Shown here piece by piece: positions 35,544 to 43,643 of a stretch of 59,592 nt of DNA. The notes below the pieces were generated by a model that saw only the letters and a list, made by a program, of their open reading frames with translations, was not told the DNA's origin and did no database searches. The DNA is from JBCCGI01 sp039029355 (GTDB lineage: Bacteria; Planctomycetota; UBA1135; GCA-002686595). The stretch is from contig JBCCGI010000052.1 of the NCBI GenBank assembly GCA_039029355.1, forward strand, positions 1 to 59,592. Reading direction: 5' to 3'. The position numbers were made by a program, and so were the translations under genes. Position 1 is the stretch's first letter, and every line of letters begins with the position of its first letter.

Positions 35544-38500
35544 TCACGGCCGGGTGCGCGCGAGCAGCTGCTCGCCCCCGGCCCGCTCGGGCGAGCCGGG
35601 GGCAGTCTCCGCAACCAGCACCTCCGCCAGCGGGCGCGCGCGTTCCAGCTCGCCCAAGTCCACCAGCTCGCGGACCAGGGTCTCGTGCGCTCTGAGCGTC
35701 GGCTCGCCCGCGGGCCCGTACAGCTCGGCCAGCGCCTTCCACGCCCGTTCGACCTCGTCCACGCGCTCTCGCCGCGGCTCGCGGCCAGCGGACAGCATCG
35801 CGCACTGTGCCCAGAGCTCGATCGCCCCGCGATGGTCCTCCCCGTGGCGCTCGCGACAGCGCGCAAGCGCCTGCTCGAGGACGCGGTCGAGCTCGTCCCA
35901 CAGCTCCTGCCTGGCCAGCGTACGGCACAGTTGCCGAAGGGCGTCGATCGTGTCCGCCTCGCAGGGACCCAGGGTGCGCGCATAGCCCTCTGCAGCCTCG
36001 GCGAAGCCCGCCTGGGCCTCGGCGAAGCGGCCCTGGCGCGCGTAGAGCGACGACAGGCTGTAGAGCGTCGAGAGCGGGTTCGGATGGTCGGCGCCGTAGG
36101 TGCGGCGCTCGGCGCGCAGCACCTCCTGGAACAACGCGGTGGCCTCCTCTAGCCGCCCCTGATCCGAACGCAGGTACGCCAACCAGAAGCGCGCTCGCTG
36201 GGTCTCCTGGTGCTCGGGGGCAAAGACCTCTTCCGCCAACCGCAGGGACTCGGTCAGGATCCCGTCGGCCTCCTGAAGGCGTCCCGCGACGGCGAGGCGC
36301 AGCCCCAGGTCGAGCCGGATGCCGACGGCCGCGGGGTGACGCTCGGGGATCGTCTCCGCCGCGAGCTCCACGCCCTGCGATAGGAGCGCGATGCTCTCGT
36401 CGACGGCGCCCGTGCGCGACAGGATCAGGGCGACCGAGCGCCGCGCGAAGAGGGCCCGGGGGTGTCCGGGGCCGAGGGCTTCGGAGAAGCCCGCGAGCGC
36501 CTCGCGCGCGGAGGGCTCGGCGTCGGCGGCGCGACCGCCTCGGATGAGGAGCTTGGCGTGGTTCTCGAGCGCCTGGTTCAGGCCCATCGGGCGGACCGGA
36601 TCCTCGCGTCGGTAGAGCTCGATCAGCTCGAGCAGCTCGTCCTCGAGCGCCACCGCCTCCTGAGGATCCTGGAGCAGCTCGGTGCGCACGCTCGCGAGGC
36701 GGCGGCGGGCCTCTAGCGTCGGGGGAGCGGCGTCGCCCTGGGTCTCGACGCTCAGCGCCACCAGCTGCTCCAGCACCTCCTCGGCTTCGGCGTAGCGCGT
36801 CGCGGTCATCAGGAAGCTCGCCCAGGAGAGCTGCGTGCTCTGGTAGATCTGGTCCCGTTCGTCCAGCGACTCCGCCGCCGCCCGTCCCTCGCGCAGGAGC
36901 TCGGCGCCGCGCTCGCTCGCGCCGAGGGAGACGAAGGCGACCGCCATGGAAGCGAGCAGGTACCCGCGCACCCGCCGATCGTCGCGGAACACGCGGTCGA
37001 CGCTGGCCGCGGACTGCTCCAGCACTTCGAGCGCCGTGACCAGCTCTTTGTTGGGGCGCATCGCCGCCGCCTGCTCGAACATGTCGGTCAGGAAGCGCAC
37101 GGCCTCGTTGGCGATGTGCGCCTCGGCCTCGGCGACTGCGCGCGCCTCCTCGGCGAGCTGGCGGGCGTGGTCCGCAGCCTCGCGCTCCTCCTCGGCGATC
37201 GCGCGGGCATCGTCGGCGGCCTCGCGCTGCTCCTCGGCGAAGGCGCGGGCTCCGTCGGCGGCCTCGCGCTCACTCACCGCCAGGCCGCGGGCCGTCTCCG
37301 CTCCGCGCCAAAGCACGAAGGCGGTGATCAGACCGGCGAGCAGGGTCGCCAGGAGCGCCGCGCCGGCGCCGACCAGCGCCCGGTGGCGACGCGCGAACTT
37401 GCGCATGCGGTAGCCGGGGCTCGAGCGGCGTGCCTCGACCGGTTCGAGCGCGAGGAAGCGCTCGAGGTCGCGGGCCAGGGCCGCGACGCCGGGGTAGCGG
37501 CGGTCGGGGTCCTTTTCGAGCGCCTTGCCGAGGATCGCCTCCAGGTCGCCCCGCAGCGTCGGGTCGAGCCGGCCGAGCCGGGTCGGCTCGTCGTCGCTGA
37601 TGCGGCGCGCGGCCTCCCAGACCGCCAGACCATCGACGACGTGGGGCATGCGTCCCGACAGCAGCCGATATAGCATCACGCCGAGCGAGTACACGTCGGT
37701 GCGCACGTCGATACGGTCGGTCTCGCCGCGCGCCTGCTCGGGGCTCATCCATGCCAGCGAGCCGAGGAGCGCGCCGGTGGCGGTGCGCCCGGGCGTCGAG
37801 ACCTCGCTGGTCGTCGCTGGCCGCGCGATGCCGAAGTCGAGGATGCGGGGCCGGCCGTCCGCGGACACCAGCACGTTTGCGGGCTTCAGGTCGCGGTGCA
37901 CGATGCCGCGCTGGTGGGCGTGCTGGACGCCCTCGCAGACGCGCAGCAGCAGCTCGAGCCGAGCGGTGCGGTCGAGCTCGGCGTCCTCGGCGTAGCGGAG
38001 CAGGTCCTCGCCCTCGACGAGCTCCATGACGAGGAAGCGGAGGCCGCCCTGGTCCTCGTCCACGCCGGCCTGGAACACCTTGGCGACGTAGGGGTGGTCG
38101 AGGCGGCCGAGGATCTCGCCCTCGAACTCGAAGCGCCGCGCAGCCTCCTGGCCGGCCGCCAGCGTCGAGAGCACCTTGATGGCGACCTCGCGGCGCGGGC
38201 GCTCCTGCACGCCGCGGTACACGACGCCCATGCCGCCCTGGCCGAGCACGCCCTCGATGCGGTAGCCGCCGATCGTCCCCGTCAGCGGCTGGGCGGCGCT
38301 GGCGACGATGCGCTCGCCGACGCGCTCGAGGGCGCCGAGCTCGGTGCCCTCGTCGGCCAGGTCGAGCAGCGACAGAAGCTCCGCGCGCACCTGCGGCGCC
38401 GGGTTGTGCGCGTCGAGCCGGCGGTCGCGTTCGTCGGGCGGCAGGTCGGCCAGCTCGTGGAACAGCTCGCGCACGCGCTCGTGGCGTTCGGCGTCGGTGG

Positions 38501-38558
38501 CGTGGTCCTCCGGCCCGCCGGGAGCTCCACCTCCGGGGTCCCGCGTCTCCTCTCCCAT
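35544..38558 (-). CDS. Hanks-type Ser/Thr kinase with coiled coil and TPR-like sensor region
   Basis: A 1004-residue transmembrane kinase. Kinase residues seen: 'LGQGGMGVVYRG', Lys in 'EVAIKVL', HRDLKPAN with catalytic Asp223, DFG with Asp241, 'GSLAWMSPEQARG'. A TM segment at ~391-415 ('AALLATLLAGLITAFVLW') is followed by a striking 14-residue-periodic coiled coil at ~427-482 ('EREAADGARAFAEEQ' and near-identical copies), then ~500 residues of TPR-like helices ('TEAQ'-style units such as 'ALFARRSVALILSRTGAVDES', 'LSTLYSLSSLYARQGRFAEA'). This architecture is standard for planctomycete kinases; the TPR part is probably a protein-binding sensor. The gene is divergent (81-nt gap) from the second ECF sigma factor. 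Confidence 0.92.
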   Translation of the reverse strand: MGEETRDPGGGAPGGPEDHATDAERHERVRELFHELADLPPDERDRRLDAHNPAPQVRAELLSLLDLADEGTELGALERVGERIVASAAQPLTGTIGGYRIEGVLGQGGMGVVYRGVQERPRREVAIKVLSTLAAGQEAARRFEFEGEILGRLDHPYVAKVFQAGVDEDQGGLRFLVMELVEGEDLLRYAEDAELDRTARLELLLRVCEGVQHAHQRGIVHRDLKPANVLVSADGRPRILDFGIARPATTSEVSTPGRTATGALLGSLAWMSPEQARGETDRIDVRTDVYSLGVMLYRLLSGRMPHVVDGLAVWEAARRISDDEPTRLGRLDPTLRGDLEAILGKALEKDPDRRYPGVAALARDLERFLALEPVEARRSSPGYRMRKFARRHRALVGAGAALLATLLAGLITAFVLWRGAETARGLAVSEREAADGARAFAEEQREAADDARAIAEEEREAADHARQLAEEARAVAEAEAHIANEAVRFLTDMFEQAAAMRPNKELVTALEVLEQSAASVDRVFRDDRRVRGYLLASMAVAFVSLGASERGAELLREGRAAAESLDERDQIYQSTQLSWASFLMTATRYAEAEEVLEQLVALSVETQGDAAPPTLEARRRLASVRTELLQDPQEAVALEDELLELIELYRREDPVRPMGLNQALENHAKLLIRGGRAADAEPSAREALAGFSEALGPGHPRALFARRSVALILSRTGAVDESIALLSQGVELAAETIPERHPAAVGIRLDLGLRLAVAGRLQEADGILTESLRLAEEVFAPEHQETQRARFWLAYLRSDQGRLEEATALFQEVLRAERRTYGADHPNPLSTLYSLSSLYARQGRFAEAQAGFAEAAEGYARTLGPCEADTIDALRQLCRTLARQELWDELDRVLEQALARCRERHGEDHRGAIELWAQCAMLSAGREPRRERVDEVERAWKALAELYGPAGEPTLRAHETLVRELVDLGELERARPLAEVLVAETAPGSPERAGGEQLLARTRP

Positions 38559-38639
38559 GCCCGCAGCCTATCAGGTGCGCGTGCCGTGCAGCGACGCGGG
38601 CTCGGTCGGACCGAGCGGGTGGTAGACTCCTTACCCGCC

Positions 38640-39224
38640 ATGAGCACGGTGCCGCCCGAAGAAGTGACGCTCTGTCTGCGCCAAATGCGCGACGGTGACG
38701 GGTCCGCCGTGCATCGGCTGCTGCCGCACGTCTACGCCGACCTGCGGGCCGTCGCGCGCCAGGTCTTCGGCACGCGGCGGGGGATGACCATGCAGCCGAC
38801 CGTGCTCGTCCACGAGGCGTTCCTGCGTATGGTCAAGCTCGACGACCCCCAGTGGAACGACCGCCAGCACTTCCTGCGGGTCGCGGCGCTGGCGATGCGG
38901 CAGCTCCTGACCGACTACGCCCGCTCGAAGTCCTCCGAGCGCCACGGCGGGGCCCACGAGCGCGTCGCGCTGCAGCACGACGAGAGCTCGGGCGAGGCCG
39001 AGGACTTCGGCGAGGTCGACCTGCTGGACCTCCGCGAGGCGCTCGAGAAGCTGCGCGCGTTGAACCCGCGCCAGGCGGAGATCGTCGAGCTGCGCTTCTT
39101 CGCGGGGTTGACCGTCAAGGAGGCCGCGAGCGTGCTCGGCGCCGCCGAACGGACGGTTTACCTCGACTGGAAGATGGCCCGCGGCTGGTTCCAGCGCGAG
39201 CTCGGCAGCGCGGGCGGGGAGTAG
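38640..39224 (+). CDS. ECF-type sigma factor, TIGR02999-like (second copy)
   Basis: A 194-residue sigma factor. Region 2: 'LLPHVYADLRAVARQVF', 'TMQPTVLVHEAFLRMV', 'RQHFLRVAALAMRQLLTDYAR'. Region 4: 'ELRFFAGLTVKEAASVLG' and 'ERTVYLDWKMARGWFQREL'. The ATG at 38640 directly follows the 81-nt divergent gap to the TPR kinase. It is a paralogue of the factor at 24526-25119 but is arranged divergently from its kinase instead of overlapping it. The next gene downstream in the same direction is the first of the five-gene giant-protein locus, so this factor is a candidate regulator of it, by position only. Confidence 0.92.
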   Translation: MSTVPPEEVTLCLRQMRDGDGSAVHRLLPHVYADLRAVARQVFGTRRGMTMQPTVLVHEAFLRMVKLDDPQWNDRQHFLRVAALAMRQLLTDYARSKSSERHGGAHERVALQHDESSGEAEDFGEVDLLDLREALEKLRALNPRQAEIVELRFFAGLTVKEAASVLGAAERTVYLDWKMARGWFQRELGSAGGE

Positions 39225-39542
39225 CCGGCGCGGGGGCCTGGCCGGTGCAGCCAAGGTTGAGGCCTAGAACAAATCGATCGCGTTAGCAAGCACCTTGGTC
39301 ACCACCGACTTCCCTAGGTGCGGCGGGTTGAAGCGCGGACCGGGCGCTCTGCGCGGCGGACGCGCGGGCGGTTCGCCCGCCTCGCTCCTAATCCCTGACT
39401 CGTCGGCGGCTTAGCGTCTGCCGCCGCTTCCGGAGGCTACCGGGTTGTTTGCGACATGCTAGGCTCTCCGCGCTGTTGCCGCGCTCCGTCGGAGCGTGCG
39501 ACGGGTGTCTCGCAGGCAAGCACGCCAACCGGGGAGGTTGCG
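39225..39542. promoter_or_regulatory. 318-nt leader region of the five-gene locus
   Basis: Contains a perfect hairpin GCGGGCG-GTT-CGCCCGC at 39364-39380, a possible terminator of the sigma gene, and a perfect 15-nt palindrome CGCTCCG-T-CGGAGCG at 39482-39496, 46 nt before the first ATG and a candidate operator. A strong ribosome-binding site GGGGAGG sits at about 39531-39537, with ATG at 39543. No clear -35/-10 pair is recognised. Confidence 0.4.
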
Positions 39543-42500
39543 ATGGCTCGTATTCTGGTCGTTCCCGTATCGCTCGACGCGTTGTGCGTGCGGGCTCCTA
39601 CGCGTGCGATCGAAGCCGAGGCCGACTTCTCCCGCCTGCCGTTCTGCAACGGCGTCCGCGACGTCAACGCGGGCAAGCCGTTCCTCAGCGAGTCGATCGC
39701 CTCCAGGCCGTTCGCGAACGTCAACCTCGAGCTGGGCGCCGGCGTCCACCTCCACTGGTCGCTGCCTCCGTTCCTGGCACGCGCGCGGCAGGTCGACGGC
39801 CGCGCGGTGTTCCCGCGCGTGCCGAACCGCTGGCTCGTCACGCGCACCCTGGGCAAGGAGGTCAAGCAGTGGGTGGTCGAGAGCGACTACGTGCACCCGC
39901 GCGACGAGAACCACGAGGCGGAGGCCGTGACGTTCCCGATCATCGAGGGTCTGGGAGCGCTCCGCCGGCCGGAGGAGGCCGTGGGGGGGCACGAGCAGCC
40001 CTTCCGCTACCTGGGGCGCAAGGTCCCGCTCGACGAGTGGCGCGAGGACGATCCGGCGGCGCAATACCTCGAGCGCCTGACCGTCAACGGCTACGGTGAG
40101 CCGACGTTCGCGGCCTTCTATCCCAACTGCCGCAGCGTGTTCGGCTTCTGGGACGACGACCGGTCGGTGTTGGCCGGCCGGGGGCCGCGCTCGGATCTGG
40201 CCTACGAGGTGGTCGGGTGGTACGCCCAACCCGCCGAGGACCCGCTGCAGCAGCGCGGGGGCGAGGTGAGCGCCAAGGCACTCGCCGACGAGCTGCGCTG
40301 CCGCGTCCCGGAGGGGGCGCCGCCGGCCCAGCGGCTGTACTGCCTCGCGCGGTTGAGCTTCGACGCTCCGCCGACGGGCGAAGCCCCCCCCGGCGAGGCC
40401 ACCGAGGAGCCTCTCGACGCCGCACACCTGCTCGAGGGGCCGCTCGGACACCCCGTGCACGCTGCGGACGACGTCGCCGTGTCGTTCGGCAACACGGGCA
40501 GCGAGGCCCTCTCGGCCTTCCTGGCGCGGCGCATCGCGGCGGACCAGGAGACCGAGGACCATGCGGCGCACGAGGCCAGGATCGAGGAGCAGCTCGAGTC
40601 GATCCTGCTTGCGCCCGGGCTAAGCCACCGCCGCCTCGACCGCGCGCCGAAGGTCGCCGAAGCCCGGCACGAGAAGGGCTTCGTCGCGGTCCCGGGCGGC
40701 TCGGAGTGGCGCATCCGCCCGGAGGGGCCGGCGGCGCCCGCGGACTCGAACGAGGCGCGGCCGGCGACGCGCGTGAGCCTCCCGCCCGAGCTTGCGGACG
40801 CGCTGCACGAGGTGAACCGGCTGCAGCGGGAGCAAGACCGCGAGGACTTTGAGCACGCGTCGCTGCAGGTCGAGTTGTACGCAGAGTGGAGCAAGTACCT
40901 CCTGACGGCCTATCCGCCCCGCGGGACGCGGGACCAGTACCCCGACATCGATCGCGTGAAGGCGCGCCTGGAGACCCGCAGCCTGCACGCCGTGCGCGAA
41001 CGGCGCCTGCGCGTCGACGCGCTCGCCGGCGAGGCGCGCGCGGCGCGGGAAGGCCTGGCGGCGGGTCTCGAGCAGCACAACGTGGACTCGCTGGTGCTCA
41101 CGCGCGCGTGCGTCCGCGACTTCCCCGCCTTGATCGGGTTCCTCGCCGCCGGAAAGGGCCAGGGGCCGAGGAAGCTCGCCCGCCTGCTGCGCGGTCGCCT
41201 GTCGAACGACACGCGCGATCGCGTCGATCAGGGCGGCCCGAAGGGCGAGAAGCGCCGCGCCGTGCTCCTGGAGGAGGTCAACCGGGCGCTCGCCGATCCG
41301 GAGCTGGTCCGCGCGCAGGACCTGGCGGGCCTGGGGGTGCCTGCGCACCTCCTGTCGCTGTGGGAGGAGTCGCCCCCGGCGGGCTCGTCCGCCGCGCGCC
41401 TGCGCAACCGCGCGCTGCTCGAGCTCGCGTTGCCCGAGGCGCTGTGCGTCGCGCCGAAGTCGCTCTTCGTGCTGAAGCGCTCGAACGGTCCGCGCTACTG
41501 GAAGCCGCGCGATCCCGCGGTGATGCTGGCGGGGAGCGCGCTCCGACCGACCGAGCGCCACGGCGGGAAGGGCTTCCTGCCGTGCGACGTGGTCACGGTC
41601 CCCGAGGAGCTGGACTCCCACGCCCTGCTCGCGAGCCTGCGCGAGGAGTTGGGGGAGCGCATCGAAGCGGCCGGGCCCAGCATCGAGGCAGCCACGTCGG
41701 TGTGGTCGCACCAGCCCTGGAATCCGCTCTTCCTCGAATGGAGCGCAGAGCACTTCCCGGTGGCGCACATGCGCGACCTGCCGCCGCGCGAGGGCATCGA
41801 CCTGACCGAGCGCGGGCCGGACCCCGAGCTGGACGCGGACTACGTCACGTCGCACTACGTGCTTCCCGACGACGGTGTGGAGCTCCTGCCCCGCGGCGGC
41901 TCGTTGCCCACGTCGTCCGTGGACAGCGTCTTCTCGGGCCGCAGCATCCTCATCCCGCACGCGCTCGAGATGCACCGGCGGAGCCTGCTCGAGTACCTCA
42001 AGAAGACGGCCAAGGTGCCTGCGGGGGACGACGGACGGCTGCGGCGGCTCCTGGACGTCGTTCGCTTCGAGCACGAGGGGACGCCGGAGGAAGCGCTCGA
42101 CGACCCCGCGGCGTGGACGCTGCTGCGCGCTGCCTACCGCGCCTTTCGCGAGGGGCTGGAAGCCGAACGCAGCCCTGCGGACGAGCGCAACGACCCGATC
42201 GCGACCGCGTTGGAGGCGCTGCTGGTGCTGCGCGAGACCGACGCGCTGTCCCAATGCCTCGGCGGCTTCACCGATGCGCTGATGATGCACGAGCGGACGC
42301 TGGGGCTGCCGGTTCGCGACCCGATCGGCTTCGACGAGTACCGCGACTTTGCGGCCGCCGTGCGCGCGGCGGTCGGCCCGCACACCACGCGCGCGGCGCA
42401 GCCGTTCCTCGAGCACTTCCACCCGATCCGCGACGGCGAGGTCAAGCTCGTCGGCATGCGGCTGATCGACACGTTCGGTCAGTTCAAGGACGTCCCCGCC

Positions 42501-43640
42501 GGGGCCGAGACCGTCCAAGCGATGCCGCTGCGCGGCACGGCGAAGGGACACGCGCGGCTTCCGCTGCGCCTCGCCCAGCCGGCGCGGCTCGACTTCCGCT
42601 GGCTGTCGGGGGCGCGCGAGGACGCCGAGATGAACTCGCACCCGGCGAGCTCGCCGATCTGCGGCTGGATCGTGCCGAACAACCTCGACGGCGGTCTGAT
42701 GGTCTTCGACCACGCCGGGCGCGCCCTGGGCACGATCGACTCGAGCGTGCGCTGGCGCGTCCCGCCGGGCGACGGCGAGCTGCGGCCGGCCGAACAGCTC
42801 CCCAATCCCTATCTGCGCCGGGTGGTGCTGTATCTGCTGCACCGGGACGAGCGCTTCTTGGAGGCCTTCCGCGCGACGCTCGAGAGCGCGCTCGAGAACA
42901 TCGACCCGGAGGACTTCGCGCAGCACCAGCACCTCGCGCTGCTGATGGGTCGACCGATCGCCGTGGTTCGGGCGTCGCTGCGGCTCGAGCTCAAGGGGCT
43001 GCCCGGCACGGACCAGAGCTGGGGTGCGTTCCTCGGGCACCTGGACGACGGCGTCCGGTCCGACGCCGGCTTCCCGCAGGTGCGGTTTCCGATCCGCCTG
43101 GGGGAGTACCGCCAGCTCAACGACGGCCTGGTGGGCTACTGGAAGGAGACCGAGGGCGTGTTCGAGAACGATGTCTTCTACGCGCCGGAGAGCGACGACG
43201 CCGGGCATCCGCTGATCCGATCCCACGGACAGGATCCGACCCACCTCCTGCAGTCGATCGAGGCCCCGGCGGAGACCGTGACGCTGCTCGTCGATCCGCG
43301 CTGCGCGGTGCATGCCACGTCGGGACTGCTGCCGACCAAGGACATCCGGATCCCGGCCGATCAGTTCGCCGACAGCCTGCGCGACATGCACTTCTCGTTC
43401 CTGACCTCGCCGCTTCTGACCGAGCGCGACGCCGTCCAGGTGCCGCTGTCGGAAGAGGAAGGTTTCGAGTGGAGCTGGATCGAGCGCACGGCGGAGCGCT
43501 GGGTCGAGGTCCCGAACACGGACCTCCAGGATCCCGATGCGCACGCCTCGTTCTCGGCCCCGACCGGTATCCGCGAGGGCTGGCTGAGGCTCACCCCCAA
43601 GGACCCGGAGCCGGACGAGGCCCCGGAGGAGGTGCTCTAG
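39543..43640 (+). CDS. Giant unrecognised protein (gene A of five-gene locus)
   Basis: A 1365-residue protein of a family I do not recognise. The ATG at 39543 is chosen for the GGGGAGG site 5 nt upstream and because residues before it are not protein-like. There is no signal peptide or TM segment. Seen: an N-terminal block with 'GVHLHWSLPP' (~67-76) and 'FPRVPNRWLV' (~90-99); a charged, Arg-rich helical middle (~430-600); and a conserved-looking late block, 'CGWIVPNNLDGGLMVFDHAG' at ~1040-1059 and 'GRPIAVVRASLRLELKG' at ~1135. The mixture suggests a large multi-domain structural protein rather than an enzyme. Only 3 nt separate it from gene B, so it is first in the putative operon. I can offer no biochemical function. 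Confidence 0.75.
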   Translation: MARILVVPVSLDALCVRAPTRAIEAEADFSRLPFCNGVRDVNAGKPFLSESIASRPFANVNLELGAGVHLHWSLPPFLARARQVDGRAVFPRVPNRWLVTRTLGKEVKQWVVESDYVHPRDENHEAEAVTFPIIEGLGALRRPEEAVGGHEQPFRYLGRKVPLDEWREDDPAAQYLERLTVNGYGEPTFAAFYPNCRSVFGFWDDDRSVLAGRGPRSDLAYEVVGWYAQPAEDPLQQRGGEVSAKALADELRCRVPEGAPPAQRLYCLARLSFDAPPTGEAPPGEATEEPLDAAHLLEGPLGHPVHAADDVAVSFGNTGSEALSAFLARRIAADQETEDHAAHEARIEEQLESILLAPGLSHRRLDRAPKVAEARHEKGFVAVPGGSEWRIRPEGPAAPADSNEARPATRVSLPPELADALHEVNRLQREQDREDFEHASLQVELYAEWSKYLLTAYPPRGTRDQYPDIDRVKARLETRSLHAVRERRLRVDALAGEARAAREGLAAGLEQHNVDSLVLTRACVRDFPALIGFLAAGKGQGPRKLARLLRGRLSNDTRDRVDQGGPKGEKRRAVLLEEVNRALADPELVRAQDLAGLGVPAHLLSLWEESPPAGSSAARLRNRALLELALPEALCVAPKSLFVLKRSNGPRYWKPRDPAVMLAGSALRPTERHGGKGFLPCDVVTVPEELDSHALLASLREELGERIEAAGPSIEAATSVWSHQPWNPLFLEWSAEHFPVAHMRDLPPREGIDLTERGPDPELDADYVTSHYVLPDDGVELLPRGGSLPTSSVDSVFSGRSILIPHALEMHRRSLLEYLKKTAKVPAGDDGRLRRLLDVVRFEHEGTPEEALDDPAAWTLLRAAYRAFREGLEAERSPADERNDPIATALEALLVLRETDALSQCLGGFTDALMMHERTLGLPVRDPIGFDEYRDFAAAVRAAVGPHTTRAAQPFLEHFHPIRDGEVKLVGMRLIDTFGQFKDVPAGAETVQAMPLRGTAKGHARLPLRLAQPARLDFRWLSGAREDAEMNSHPASSPICGWIVPNNLDGGLMVFDHAGRALGTIDSSVRWRVPPGDGELRPAEQLPNPYLRRVVLYLLHRDERFLEAFRATLESALENIDPEDFAQHQHLALLMGRPIAVVRASLRLELKGLPGTDQSWGAFLGHLDDGVRSDAGFPQVRFPIRLGEYRQLNDGLVGYWKETEGVFENDVFYAPESDDAGHPLIRSHGQDPTHLLQSIEAPAETVTLLVDPRCAVHATSGLLPTKDIRIPADQFADSLRDMHFSFLTSPLLTERDAVQVPLSEEEGFEWSWIERTAERWVEVPNTDLQDPDAHASFSAPTGIREGWLRLTPKDPEPDEAPEEVL

Positions 43641-43643
43641 ACC

